Part shown: piece by piece, positions 1-8,587 of the stretch
Layout of the letters: the number at the start of each line of letters is the position of its first letter
Numbering within the stretch: the stretch's first letter is position 1
NCBI RefSeq assembly: GCF_006715085.1
Contig: NZ_VFMM01000002.1
Span: 1,524,260-1,588,259 of the forward strand
Length of the DNA stretch: 64,000 nucleotides
Direction: 5' to 3'
From: Kribbella jejuensis
GTDB lineage: Bacteria; Actinomycetota; Actinomycetes; Propionibacteriales; Kribbellaceae
Translations under genes and position numbers: made by a program
The notes under the pieces: model-generated
What the model was told of the DNA's origin: nothing
The model's database searches: none
Seen by the model: the letters and a program-made list of their open reading frames with translations, nothing else

Positions 1-2
1 GC

Positions 3-791
3 AACGACCTCGGCCGGGCGCTTGACCGGCGACGGGACGAACTCGACATGCTACGGCCGGGTATCCGGAGTCTGGCTGCGGCCGAGCACGATTACGACCA
101 GGCCCAGGGCGCCGCGAAGGACCCGGCGAGGGAGCGGATCTACTCGACGTACCGGTCGTACCAGAGCGACGCGGGACTGCTGTCGAACCAGCTCGGCGGG
201 ATCAAGGCGGAGTTGGCAGGCCACAACGAGGCGTTGGCACAGCGGGCGGAGTCCCTCAAGGACGCCATGAGAGATCTGGACCGGATCAAGGAGTTGCCCG
301 GCCGCGACACGCCGGAGCTCGCGAAGCTCCGCGAGGGAGTCGAGTACTTCCGGGCAGTCGTCAACTCCGTCGGGCCGCGCGTGCAGGCGATGGTGAACGA
401 GATGCAGACCGCTCAGCAGGCGGCGCGCGCGTTCGCCGACGGAGCGGCCTCGGTCGGCACCCAGGCGCATTCTGCCAACATCGGCAGGGTTGTCGGTCAG
501 CTCGAGGACTCGCTCGCCCAGACCGAGGCGCGCGGCGGCGCGCTGCGCAAGGATCTCACCGACAACCGCGCGTCCTTCGGCCTGGTGACGGACTACGGCG
601 TCGGTATCGCCAACCGTGCAACGGACGAGCGCAACCTGGCGGACAAACAGGCTGCCCAGTTGGCCGACTCCATGCGCGCGGGCGTGAATCCGACCCGCCC
701 CGCCGACCAGCGCCCGGTCGCGAACCTGGCGGAGTCCGACCTCAGTCGTCGACTGGACGGACCGGCTCAGGAGACCGGCCGGACCGTCTAA
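3..791 (+). CDS. Coiled-coil hypothetical protein, 5' end outside the window
   Basis: The reading frame is open to the left edge, so the start lies upstream; the first in-frame ATG at 48 is not necessarily the start. The visible 262 residues are rich in Ala, Glu, Gln, Arg and Leu in a pattern typical of long amphipathic helices, with no signal peptide, membrane segment or catalytic motif in view. The C-terminal 40 residues are Pro/Arg-rich and probably disordered. I do not recognise a family. The gene converges on the response regulator at 788 and overlaps it by 4 bases. A structural or scaffold role is possible from composition, but that is inference. Confidence 0.7.
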   Translation, partial: NDLGRALDRRRDELDMLRPGIRSLAAAEHDYDQAQGAAKDPARERIYSTYRSYQSDAGLLSNQLGGIKAELAGHNEALAQRAESLKDAMRDLDRIKELPGRDTPELAKLREGVEYFRAVVNSVGPRVQAMVNEMQTAQQAARAFADGAASVGTQAHSANIGRVVGQLEDSLAQTEARGGALRKDLTDNRASFGLVTDYGVGIANRATDERNLADKQAAQLADSMRAGVNPTRPADQRPVANLAESDLSRRLDGPAQETGRTV

Positions 792-1429
792 CGGCCGGGT
801 GACGGGAGCAGGCCGCGTTCTATTGCGACGGTGACGGCTCGGGTTCGGTCGTCTACGTCTAGTTTGGCGAAGAGGCGTTGTAGGTGGGTTTTGACGGTGG
901 CTTCGCCGATGAAGAGTTCGCGGCCGATTTCGGCGTTGCTGAGGCCGCGGGCCACGGCGGCCAAGACCTCGAGTTCGCGCGGGGAGGGCAAAGCGGCCGC
1001 CGGTGCTGCCGGCGTACGGAGCCGGGACATCAGGCGGGCCGCGACCGGTGGGGCCAGGACGGTTTCGCCGCGGGCGGCGGCGCGGATGCCGTTGAGGAGG
1101 TCCGCGTGCGGGGTGTCCTTCAGCAGGTAGCCCGCGGCGCCCGCTTCGACCGCGTGCAGGATGTCGGTGTCGGTGTCGTACGTCGTCAGCACCAGCACCC
1201 GCGTCGACGGGTACGTGGACACGATCGCCCCGGTCGCCGCCACCCCGTCCATCCGGGGCATCCGCAGATCCATCAGTACGACGTCCGGACCGGTCGACTC
1301 GACCAGCGCGAGCGCCTCCGCACCGTCGCCGGCCTCGCCGACCACCGTGATGTCCTCGGTCACCGACAGCATCCCGGACAGGCCGGAGCGCACCACCGGA
1401 TGGTCGTCGACCACCAGAACCCGAATCAC
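788..1429 (-). CDS. NarL/LuxR-family response regulator
   Basis: A 213-residue DNA-binding response regulator. The N-terminal receiver domain has the acidic pair D8-D9, the phospho-acceptor D54 (in VLMDLRMP) and a late conserved Lys. The C-terminal LuxR-type HTH begins near residue 145 with PRELEVLAAVARGLSNAEIG and ends with KTHLQRLFAKLDVDDRT. The GTG start overlaps the stop of the upstream sensor kinase in a GTGA, so the two are translationally coupled. The expected role is to receive phosphate from that kinase and control the adjacent ABC exporter operon. The target site is not known. Confidence 0.93.
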   Translation of the reverse strand: MIRVLVVDDHPVVRSGLSGMLSVTEDITVVGEAGDGAEALALVESTGPDVVLMDLRMPRMDGVAATGAIVSTYPSTRVLVLTTYDTDTDILHAVEAGAAGYLLKDTPHADLLNGIRAAARGETVLAPPVAARLMSRLRTPAAPAAALPSPRELEVLAAVARGLSNAEIGRELFIGEATVKTHLQRLFAKLDVDDRTRAVTVAIERGLLPSPGR

Positions 1430-2730
1430 ACATCCTCCTGGACCGCTGGGATCAGTACCTGAACTCGTGTCCCCTGGCCGGGAGTGCTCTCGATCTGAAC
1501 GCTACCGCCGGACTCCTCGACCCGCCCGCGCATCGCGTTCAGGCCGAAACCGCTGGACGCCGACGCGGGCGTGAACCCTGACCCGTCGTCCCGGATCTCG
1601 ATCCACACGCCGCCGTCCGACAAACCGAGCGTGATCAGCACCTGCGTCGCGGCCGCATGCTTGCGGACGTTGGCCAGCGCCTCCTGGGCCGACCGCAACA
1701 GCACGACCTGCTGCGCCTGCGGCAGCGCCGCCACCTCGTCGTCGGGCAGGTCGAGCGACACCTGTACGTCGACACCGGTCTCGGCGGCGAACCGCTCCGC
1801 CTGCCGTCGCAGTACTTCGGTCAACGTTGCCCCCGACAACGCCACCGGGGTGAACGCGGCAACCAACGCCCGCGCCTCGGCGAGGTTCTCCCGCGCAGTG
1901 TCCTCGATCGCCGCCAACCGCGCCGCCATACCGGCCGCACCGCCCTGGGACAGCTCGGCGGCAGCGGCCTGCGAGAGCATCACGATCGACGTCATCCCCT
2001 GCGCGAGCGTGTCGTGGATCTCCCGCGCCATCCGCTCCCGCTCGGCCATCACACCGGCACTGTGGTGCGCCTCGGCGAGCTCGTCCCGGGCCGACTCGAG
2101 CTGCTCGATCAGATCGGCCCGCTGCTGACTCTGCGTGATCACCTTCTCGATCCAGATCCCGAACAGCAGGCTGACCACGAGGCTGACCAGCATCCACGGC
2201 AGGATGTTCCAGAACGCGGCCCAGCCCCATCCCGCGCTCCACAACTGCGCCGTACCGACGCCGATCACCAGCAGCAGGCTGAGCCCGACCCCTTCGCGGG
2301 CGTCCTCGTTGAGCAGCCAGATCTGCGCCGACGCGATGAACATCAGGAACACCGACTGCGGGTAGATCCCGATCAGCACGACCAGTGAGGCGATCAGCAC
2401 CAGCCGATAGGCGTACGACGGGAGCGCCCGGCCGGACCGGATCGCGGGCAGGCCGACGAACTGGTACGCCGCCCCGAGCACCACGACCGTACCGGTGAAG
2501 ACGAGCTGCCGGACCGTACCGAGATGGCCGAGGAACGACAGCGCCAGCGTCATGCCGAGCAGCACCCAGAACACGATGTGCCAGCCGACCAGCGTCCGTG
2601 ACCAGACCGGCTGCCCGGCGCCACCGCGTGTGTTCTGCACGGACCCCATCTTCCTCCACGCGAGGATCCACAGCCGAGGCCCGCTCCACACGGGCTCCTC
2701 GGCAGCACGCCGCGCCGGGAGCCCGTTCAT
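1426..2730 (-). CDS. Sensor histidine kinase, HisKA_3 type
   Basis: A 434-residue membrane histidine kinase. About six hydrophobic segments lie between residues 48 and 197, followed by a short coiled coil and the HisKA_3 box, with phospho-accepting H239 in REIHDTLAQG. The HATPase domain shows the N box (EALANVRKHA), the G1 box (DDGSGF) and the G2 box (GFGLNAMRGRVEESGG). The ATG at 2730 is chosen because it overlaps the permease stop as TGATG; longer in-frame extensions read through permease sequence. The 3' end overlaps the response-regulator start. No large extracellular domain is visible, so it probably senses a membrane-associated cue such as a cell-envelope-active compound. Confidence 0.9.
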   Translation of the reverse strand: MNGLPARRAAEEPVWSGPRLWILAWRKMGSVQNTRGGAGQPVWSRTLVGWHIVFWVLLGMTLALSFLGHLGTVRQLVFTGTVVVLGAAYQFVGLPAIRSGRALPSYAYRLVLIASLVVLIGIYPQSVFLMFIASAQIWLLNEDAREGVGLSLLLVIGVGTAQLWSAGWGWAAFWNILPWMLVSLVVSLLFGIWIEKVITQSQQRADLIEQLESARDELAEAHHSAGVMAERERMAREIHDTLAQGMTSIVMLSQAAAAELSQGGAAGMAARLAAIEDTARENLAEARALVAAFTPVALSGATLTEVLRRQAERFAAETGVDVQVSLDLPDDEVAALPQAQQVVLLRSAQEALANVRKHAAATQVLITLGLSDGGVWIEIRDDGSGFTPASASSGFGLNAMRGRVEESGGSVQIESTPGQGTRVQVLIPAVQEDV

Positions 2731-3539
2731 CAGCCCGCGTCCCGCCGGGTCCAGCGGAACACCCGCTGCGCGAGGACCAGGCCGACGACCAGCCAGACGC
2801 CGAGCACGATCGCGCCGGTGCCCAGCTGCCACGACCCGCCCGGCTCGTGCACCTGGAACCCGTCCGGCAGGAACACCGACCGCATGCCCTGTGCGAGCCA
2901 CTTGAGCGGGAAGAACTCCGCGACGGTCCGCATCCACGCGGGCAGGCTGCTGTAGACGAAGTACACGCCGGAGATGAATTGCAGCAGCAGGACGACCGGG
3001 GTGACGACGGCGGATGCGGCCCGCCCGGACTTCGGTACGACGGAGAACGCGATCCCGAGCACCGAGCCGGACGCGGTACCGAGGACGAAGATCCACAGGA
3101 AGTTCAGCCACTTGCCCGGCGCGGTCGGGATGTCGACGCCGAGCAGCAGGCCGGCGATCGCGAGCAGCAGTGCGAACTGCAGGATCGAGGTGATCAGGAC
3201 CATCCCGATCTTGCCGATGAAGTACGACTGCGGCGACATCGGCGTACCACGGAGCCGTTTCAGCACGTCCTGGTCGCGCTCGATCGCGATCGCGATGGCC
3301 AGTGACTGGAAGCTGGTCAGGAAGATGCCGGAGGCAATCATTCCGGGGGTGAAGTACGTCGCCGCGGTGACGCCGCCGGAGAAGTCGGTACCGCTGAACA
3401 CGGCGGAGAAGATACCCAGGAAGATGATCGGGAAGAAGAACGTGAAGATCAGCTGCTCGCGTTCGCGGAAGAACTCCTTCACCTCGATCCCGGTGCGGGA
3501 CAGGCCGACCTTCAGCGGCGAGGGCAGTACGGCGCTCAC
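2730..3539 (-). CDS. ABC-2 type transporter permease
   Basis: A 269-residue integral membrane protein of the ABC-2 superfamily, with six predicted hydrophobic segments. The first follows a short amphipathic N-terminus with a typical FFREREQLIFTFFFPIIFL pattern. The GTG start overlaps the ATPase stop in a GTGA, and its own stop overlaps the kinase start. Together with the ATPase it should form a homodimeric-permease exporter, as in DrrAB-like drug or lipid exporters. The substrate is not evident. Co-transcription with a two-component system suggests inducible export of a membrane-active compound (inference). Confidence 0.9.
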   Translation of the reverse strand: MSAVLPSPLKVGLSRTGIEVKEFFREREQLIFTFFFPIIFLGIFSAVFSGTDFSGGVTAATYFTPGMIASGIFLTSFQSLAIAIAIERDQDVLKRLRGTPMSPQSYFIGKIGMVLITSILQFALLLAIAGLLLGVDIPTAPGKWLNFLWIFVLGTASGSVLGIAFSVVPKSGRAASAVVTPVVLLLQFISGVYFVYSSLPAWMRTVAEFFPLKWLAQGMRSVFLPDGFQVHEPGGSWQLGTGAIVLGVWLVVGLVLAQRVFRWTRRDAG

Positions 3540-4417
3540 TTCGAGGCTCCTTCCAGTACGCGGGCGGTGCTGACCGACCCGATGAGTTCCAGGTAGATGT
3601 CTTCCAGGCTCGGCCGCCGTACTTCGAGCTCCGGCACTTCCGACCCCCCGAACGCCGCCATCAGCCGGGCGACCTCGGCGGTCGGCTCGTCGGTGCGTAC
3701 TTCGCGCGGGCCGTCGGCGGACAGCCAGGAGACTCGCGCGGTCCGGGCGCCGCGGCCGCCGAGCGTTTCCGGGGTCGCGACCTCGAGCATCCGGCCGTCC
3801 GCGATCACGCCGACCCGGTCGGCGAGGTGCTCGGCCTCGTCCAGGTAGTGGGTGGTGAGCAGGATCGTGGTGCCCTCGGTGCGGAGCTCCTCGATCAGGG
3901 TCCAGAACTGCCGGCGCGCCTCCGGGTCGAACCCGGTGGTCGGCTCGTCCAGGAACAGCAGTTCCGGGTTGCCGATCACGCCGAGCGCGACGTCCAGGCG
4001 ACGGCGCTGTCCGCCGGACAGGCTGCGGACCCGGGCCTTGCGCTTGTCCTGCAGGCCGACGGCGGCGATCACCTGCGCCGGGTCGCGCGGGTTCGGGTAG
4101 TACCCGGCGAAGTGCGTGACCATCTCGGCGACCGAGAGCACGGCCTCGTCCCGGGTGGTCTGCGCGACGATCCCGATCCGGGACCGCCAGACCCGGTCGG
4201 CGCGTGCCGGGTCCGACCCGAGCACGCTGATCTCGCCGGCGTCGGCGTGGCGATACCCCTCCAGGATCTCCACGGTCGTGGTCTTACCGGCCCCGTTCGG
4301 GCCGAGCAGGGCGAACACCTCGCCCCGGTGGATGTCCAGATCGACACCGTCGACCGCGACCTTGTCGGGGTACCGCTTGACCAGGCCGCGCACCCTCACT
4401 GCGTTGTCGTTCTCCAT
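3536..4417 (-). CDS. ABC transporter ATP-binding protein, DrrA-like
   Basis: A 293-residue ATPase, first gene of a four-gene operon. The Walker A motif GPNGAGKTT is at residues 39-47, the signature LSGGQ at 133-137, and Walker B LLFLDEPTTG follows from 153; a conserved switch His sits in LLTTHYLDEAEHL. The C-terminal 80 residues form the extra domain found in drug/lipid exporters of the DrrA subfamily. It powers the permease encoded directly downstream. The upstream region (4418-4536), shared with divergent mscR, contains a perfect inverted repeat listed separately. Confidence 0.93.
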   Translation of the reverse strand: MENDNAVRVRGLVKRYPDKVAVDGVDLDIHRGEVFALLGPNGAGKTTTVEILEGYRHADAGEISVLGSDPARADRVWRSRIGIVAQTTRDEAVLSVAEMVTHFAGYYPNPRDPAQVIAAVGLQDKRKARVRSLSGGQRRRLDVALGVIGNPELLFLDEPTTGFDPEARRQFWTLIEELRTEGTTILLTTHYLDEAEHLADRVGVIADGRMLEVATPETLGGRGARTARVSWLSADGPREVRTDEPTAEVARLMAAFGGSEVPELEVRRPSLEDIYLELIGSVSTARVLEGASK

Positions 4418-4438
4418 GCCTCCACTCTCCCGTCGCGG

Positions 4439-4473
4439 ACCGGTCCGCCGGGAGCACCGCCCGGCGGACCGGT
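4439..4473. promoter_or_regulatory. Perfect 14-bp inverted repeat between divergent genes
   Basis: Arms ACCGGTCCGCCGGG (4439-4452) and its exact complement (4460-4473) are separated by 7 bases. The repeat lies 21 bases upstream of the ABC ATPase start and 63 bases upstream of mscR. It could be a binding site for the response regulator or a strong leader hairpin in the ABC operon transcript. No T-run follows on either strand, so a terminator is less likely. Confidence 0.5.
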
Positions 4474-4536
4474 TGTCCCCCGACCGGTGGACAGAAGGGT
4501 GTACGCCGCAGGGCCGAGGCGGTTAGGTTCGGACGC

Positions 4537-5631
4537 ATGGCTCAGACGGTGCGTGGTGTGGTGGCGGCGACCAAGGGTGCGCCGGTGACGATCGAGCAGA
4601 TCACGATCCCGGACCCCGGACCGGGCGAAGCGGTCGTGCAGGTGCAGGCGTGCGGCGTCTGCCATACGGACCTGCACTACCGCGAGGGCGGGATCAACGA
4701 CGACTTCCCGTTCCTGCTCGGGCATGAGGCTGCGGGGATCGTGGAGGCGGTCGGCGACGGCGTCACCGACGTACAGCCGGGTGATTTCGTCGTACTGAAC
4801 TGGCGGGCGGTCTGCGGCAACTGTCGCGCCTGCCTGCGCGGCCGCCCGTGGTACTGCTTCAACACGCACAACGCCCAACAGAAGATGACGCTCGCGGACG
4901 GTACCGAGCTGAGCCCGGCGCTCGGCATCGGGGCGTTCGCGGAGAAGACCCTGGTCGCGGCCGGGCAGTGCACGAAGGTCGACCCGGCGGCCAAGCCCGA
5001 GGTCGCGGGCCTGCTCGGCTGCGGCGTGATGGCCGGCCTCGGCGCGGCGCTCAACACCGGGAACGTCGGCCGCGGCGACACGGTCGCGGTGATCGGCTCA
5101 GGTGGCGTCGGTACGGCGGCCGTGGTCGGTGCCCGGCTCGCCGGAGCCGCGAAGGTGATCGCGATCGACCTCGACGAACGCAAGCTGACCACCGCCCAGG
5201 AGTTGGGCGCCACCAACACGATCAACTCGAAGGACCTCGACCACGAGGGCGTCGTCGCGGCGGTGCAGGAGCTGACCGGTGGGTTCGGCGCCGATGTGGT
5301 GATCGACGCCGTCGGGCGGCCGGAAACGTGGAAGCAGGCCTTCTACGCGCGCGACCTCGCGGGCACCGTCGTACTGGTCGGCGTACCGACGCCGGAGATG
5401 CGGATCGAGATGCCGTTGCTGGACTTCTTCGGCCGCGGTGGCTCGCTGAAGTCCAGCTGGTACGGCGATTGTCTCCCGACCCGCGACTTCCCGATGCTGA
5501 TCGACCTGCACCTTCAGGGCCGGTTGCCGCTGGACCGGTTCGTCTCCGAGACGATCGCGCTCGAGGACGTCGAGGACGCGTTCACGAAGATGCACCACGG
5601 AGACGTACTGCGGTCGGTCGTGCTGTTCTAG
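4537..5631 (+). CDS. mscR: S-(hydroxymethyl)mycothiol dehydrogenase (MSH-dependent formaldehyde dehydrogenase)
   Basis: A 364-residue zinc-dependent medium-chain dehydrogenase. It oxidises the formaldehyde-mycothiol adduct with NAD and, in mycobacteria, also reduces S-nitrosomycothiol. Catalytic zinc ligands C42 (in ACGVCHTD) and H63-E64 (LLGHEAAG) are present, as are the four structural-zinc cysteines C94, C97, C100 and C108. The NAD fold shows IGSGGVG. The match to the mycobacterial enzyme (Rv2259, recalled) runs end to end, including KSSWYGDCLP and the C-terminal VLRSVVLF. Mycothiol use restricts the host to actinobacteria. The start ATG is the only plausible one. The last 50 bases overlap the convergent MFS gene. 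Confidence 0.95.
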   Translation: MAQTVRGVVAATKGAPVTIEQITIPDPGPGEAVVQVQACGVCHTDLHYREGGINDDFPFLLGHEAAGIVEAVGDGVTDVQPGDFVVLNWRAVCGNCRACLRGRPWYCFNTHNAQQKMTLADGTELSPALGIGAFAEKTLVAAGQCTKVDPAAKPEVAGLLGCGVMAGLGAALNTGNVGRGDTVAVIGSGGVGTAAVVGARLAGAAKVIAIDLDERKLTTAQELGATNTINSKDLDHEGVVAAVQELTGGFGADVVIDAVGRPETWKQAFYARDLAGTVVLVGVPTPEMRIEMPLLDFFGRGGSLKSSWYGDCLPTRDFPMLIDLHLQGRLPLDRFVSETIALEDVEDAFTKMHHGDVLRSVVLF

Positions 5632-6955
5632 CAAGTGCGCCGGCGGCGACGATGCCGGCCACCGCTGTCAGCGCGACCGCCCGATGCGTCACCGGGAACG
5701 AGTGCGTCGACAGGTACACCGTGCCGAAGATCGTGACGCCGCCGACCTGGCTGAGCTGCATCGCGGTGGTGAGGATGCCGCTCGCGTCGGCGGCCCGGGG
5801 GAGCGGGACGTTGACCAGGGCCTGGGTGACCAGCGGGCTCGCCGACAGGCCCATGCCCGCGCCGGCCACGACCATGGCGGGCCAGACGAACGTTCCGACG
5901 CCCGCATACCCGATGGCGCACAGCGCGAGACCTACCGGTACGACGAGGTGGTGGAACCGGCCGGGGACGGACCGCCAGAAGAATCCGACCAGGCCGAACG
6001 TCACCGCGAACGGGAGCCAGGTCAGCCCGGCCCGCATCGCTGACTCACGGAGCTCGACCTGCAGATGCAGGGTGAACGCGAACAGGAACCCACCGAGCGC
6101 GAGGATCGTGAACGCCATCGTCGCCAGACCCGTGGGCAGCCCACGAGCGCGCAGAACCTCGAGGTTGAGCAGCGGGTCGACCGTACGACGCTCGTACTGG
6201 ACGAAGACCGCGGCAAGCACGACGCCGGCTGCCATGCACCCGAACGTCCACAGCGGCCACCCGATCTCGTGACCGACCACCGCCGGCAGCACTAGCAGCA
6301 GTACGGCGCACGTCGACAACGCCAACCCGACGAGGTCGAGACGCCGTGCGCACGAAGGACGGTCCGCCGGCATCACGCGCGGTACCAGGATCGCCAGGCA
6401 GATGCCGACCGGGACGTTGACCAGGAACACCGGTCGCCAGCCGGAGCCGAGCAGGTTCGCGCCGACGAGCAGGCCGCCCGCGATCAGCCCGGCGACCTGG
6501 CCGGCCGACAGCGTCACGCCGTACGCCGACAACGCCTTGGCGCGGGCCGGTCCGGAGAAGTGCGCCTGGATCAGGCTCATGATTTGCGGCACCATGATCG
6601 CCGCGGCGACACCCTGGACGAACCGGAACAGCACCAGCGGCAGGATCGCGGGCGCCAGCCCGCAGGCGAGTGAGGCGAGCGTGAACAGGATCGCGCCGGT
6701 CAGGAACATCCGGCGGCGGCCGTACAGATCGCCGAGCCGGGCGCCGGTGATCAGGGTCATCGCATACGCGACCAGGTAGCCGCCGACGACCAGTTGCAGC
6801 CACGCACCGGAGGCGTGGTAGCCGGCGCCGATGGCGGGCATCGCGACGTTCACGATCGAGGTGTCGAGCAGAGCCATGAACTGGCCGAGCAGGAGCACGG
6901 CGAGCATCAGCCCACGCCGGGTATCGGCGGCGCGATCAGTGATAACAGCGGTCAT
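5582..6955 (-). CDS. MFS drug exporter, DHA2 (14-TM) family
   Basis: A 457-residue major facilitator protein with about 14 hydrophobic segments. It opens with the DHA2 signature GQFMALLDTSIVNVAMPAI and has the motif A-like loop GARLGDLYGRRRMFL after TM2. Family members are proton-driven exporters of lipophilic cations, drugs or dyes. The ATG at 6955 follows a purine-rich AGAACC-type leader; longer extensions run into the intergenic region. It is divergent from an ECF sigma factor, with a 19-bp dyad between them, and its C-terminal 16 codons overlap mscR on the opposite strand. The substrate cannot be read from sequence. Confidence 0.9.
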   Translation of the reverse strand: MTAVITDRAADTRRGLMLAVLLLGQFMALLDTSIVNVAMPAIGAGYHASGAWLQLVVGGYLVAYAMTLITGARLGDLYGRRRMFLTGAILFTLASLACGLAPAILPLVLFRFVQGVAAAIMVPQIMSLIQAHFSGPARAKALSAYGVTLSAGQVAGLIAGGLLVGANLLGSGWRPVFLVNVPVGICLAILVPRVMPADRPSCARRLDLVGLALSTCAVLLLVLPAVVGHEIGWPLWTFGCMAAGVVLAAVFVQYERRTVDPLLNLEVLRARGLPTGLATMAFTILALGGFLFAFTLHLQVELRESAMRAGLTWLPFAVTFGLVGFFWRSVPGRFHHLVVPVGLALCAIGYAGVGTFVWPAMVVAGAGMGLSASPLVTQALVNVPLPRAADASGILTTAMQLSQVGGVTIFGTVYLSTHSFPVTHRAVALTAVAGIVAAGALARTARPTAVRLRGASS

Positions 6956-7012
6956 CAGGTTCTCCCTTGTCTGCACCGGACGTGGGGGTATACCTGGCGG
7001 GTCCGCAGGATT

Positions 7013-7031
7013 CATCGGTGCCGGACCGATG
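7013..7031. promoter_or_regulatory. Inverted repeat between MFS exporter and ECF sigma factor
   Basis: CATCGGT (7013-7019), a 5-base spacer, then ACCGATG (7025-7031): a perfect 7-5-7 dyad in the 129-bp divergent intergenic region. It lies 58 bases from the exporter start and 54 bases from the sigma-factor start, a suitable position for an operator controlling one or both. No repressor gene is adjacent, so the binding protein is unknown. Confidence 0.45.
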
Positions 7032-7084
7032 ATTTTCGCGCGGTCACGCAGTACGTACTCGTGACCTGTGGGAGGGTGACGACG

Positions 7085-8026
7085 ATGGACCGTGACGATT
7101 TCGACCGGCTGACCGAGCCGCACCGGCACGAACTGCTGGTGCACTGCTACCGCATGCTCGGATCGATCCACGACGCCGAGGACCTGGTGCAGGAGACCCT
7201 GCTGCGGGCGTGGCGCGCCGCCGAGACGTACGACGAGCAGCGGGCGTCGATGCGGACCTGGCTCTACCGGATCGCCACCAACGCCTGCCTGACCGCTCTC
7301 AAAGGCAGAGCGCGGCGAGCTCTGCCCTCGGGTCTGGTGAGCGCGAGCGAGGACACCCAGGTACCGATCGAGCTGTCGACCGAGGTGTCCTGGCTGCAGC
7401 CGTTCCCGACCGATCCGGCGTCGGCGACGGTCGCGCAGGGCAGTCTGCGGCTGGCGCTGATCGCTGCGATGCAGTACCTCCCGGCCCGGCAGCGCGCGGT
7501 CCTGGTCCTGCGCGATGTCCTCGACTGGCCGGTCGCCGACATCGCCGAGGCCCTCGAGACCACCGCGGCGAGCGTGAACAGCGCACTGCAACGCGCGCGG
7601 GCCAAGCTCGCCGAGATCGACATCACCGAGGACGACGTCGACGAGCCCGACGACCGGCAGGTCAAGTCCGTCATCGAGGACTACATGCGCGCCTTCGAGG
7701 CGGCCGATGTGAAAGGCCTGACCCGGCTGCTCACCGACCAGGTCGTCCTCGAGATGCCGCCCGCGCCGCTGTGGTACGTCGGCCGCGACGCGTACGGCGA
7801 ATTCATGGAGCGCGTGTACGCGATGCGCGGACCGGATTGGCGACTACTGCCGACCGTGGCGAACGAACAGCCCGCCATCGGCGCGTACGTGCGCGGGGAC
7901 GACGGACGCTTCCACGCGCACAGCCTGCAGGTGTTCACGGTCACCAGGGCCGGCATCACGCACAACGTGGTCTTCTTCGGCCAGGAGCTCTTCGCGTACT
8001 TCGAGCTGCCCTCAGACCTTGAATGA
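7085..8026 (+). CDS. ECF sigma factor with C-terminal SnoaL-like domain (SigG/SigJ type)
   Basis: A 313-residue extracytoplasmic-function sigma factor. Region 2 spans roughly residues 10-75 (HCYRMLGSIHDAEDLVQETLLRAWRA type) and region 4 about 130-190 (LPARQRAVLVLRDVLDWPVADIAEAL). An NTF2/SnoaL-like domain of about 115 residues follows, starting near VIEDYMRAFEAADVKGL. In this group the SnoaL domain replaces a separate anti-sigma factor and modulates activity, and no anti-sigma gene is adjacent. ATG 7085 is chosen because GGAGG at 7071-7075 is 9 bases upstream; a GTG at 7076 directly abuts that site. The 3' end overlaps the convergent GNAT gene by 15 bases. Confidence 0.9.
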   Translation: MDRDDFDRLTEPHRHELLVHCYRMLGSIHDAEDLVQETLLRAWRAAETYDEQRASMRTWLYRIATNACLTALKGRARRALPSGLVSASEDTQVPIELSTEVSWLQPFPTDPASATVAQGSLRLALIAAMQYLPARQRAVLVLRDVLDWPVADIAEALETTAASVNSALQRARAKLAEIDITEDDVDEPDDRQVKSVIEDYMRAFEAADVKGLTRLLTDQVVLEMPPAPLWYVGRDAYGEFMERVYAMRGPDWRLLPTVANEQPAIGAYVRGDDGRFHAHSLQVFTVTRAGITHNVVFFGQELFAYFELPSDLE

Positions 8027-8506
8027 GATCCACACGTCAGGAGTGGCGTCCGGCCGGCCGACGATCGGACGCTCCTCCTGCGTCCACGCGTCGCCGGACA
8101 CCTCGGTCGCGACCCGCTGCCAGAACCGGACCGCTGTCTCGTTGTTCCGCTGGAAGGCCACGTCGCACGGACCAGAATGATGTGCCAGCACCTGCTGCAC
8201 CGCCTGTAGCCCGTACCCGTGCCGCCGCGCCGGACGCACCAGGAAGAACGCGTTGAGTACGTGCACCGGTTGCTGCAGCGCGCGCAGGAAGCAGAAGCCG
8301 ATCGGCACCTCGCCCAGCGAGATCAGGTAGCCGGCCCACTCCGGGTGGCCGGTCAGCACGTTCTCCAGCCACTCGCTGCGGTAGCTGCCGTCAGGACGCG
8401 GGAGCTGGCCCTGGAACTCGGACAGGTCGTGCCGGAACATCAGCCACAGCCGCTCCATCAGGACGCGGTCGGACGGCTGCACTCGGCGCACCAGCAGATC
8501 GGACAT
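8012..8506 (-). CDS. GNAT-family N-acetyltransferase
   Basis: A 164-residue acetyltransferase-like protein. The central segment ISLGEVPIGFCFLRA followed by VLNAFFLVRPARRHGYGLQAVQQVL matches the GNAT core; the acetyl-CoA loop R/Q-x-x-G-x-G/A is present in the degenerate form RRHGYG. NNETAVRFWQRV near the C-terminus is the usual late helix. ATG 8506 is favoured over a start 15 bases upstream because GAGGAG lies 5 bases before it. The acceptor substrate is unknown. It ends inside the 3' end of the convergent sigma-factor gene. Confidence 0.8.
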   Translation of the reverse strand: MSDLLVRRVQPSDRVLMERLWLMFRHDLSEFQGQLPRPDGSYRSEWLENVLTGHPEWAGYLISLGEVPIGFCFLRALQQPVHVLNAFFLVRPARRHGYGLQAVQQVLAHHSGPCDVAFQRNNETAVRFWQRVATEVSGDAWTQEERPIVGRPDATPDVWISFKV

Positions 8507-8539
8507 CGGTCTCCTCACCAAAGATGTGTGAACGCAGAA

Positions 8540-8571
8540 AAGCCTCCCGCCGGAAGTCCGGTGGAAGGCTT
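8540..8571 (-). terminator. Stem-loop terminator after the aldo-keto reductase gene
   Basis: AAGCCTCCCGCCGGA (8540-8554) pairs with TCCGGTGGAAGGCTT (8557-8571), with two positions that become G-U or mismatched pairs. On the minus strand the hairpin is followed by TTTCTGCG. It lies 17 bases past the stop of the reductase gene, so it probably ends that transcript. A second small dyad, ACTGC-TGA-GCAGT, sits right next to it. Confidence 0.65.
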
Positions 8572-8587
8572 ACTGCTGAGCAGTTTA

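Noticed and set aside
51..1433. Long minus-strand frame through the left-edge gene and the response regulator
   Set aside because: Composition is extreme Arg/Gly/Ala with no domain; it is a frame shadow of two well-supported genes.
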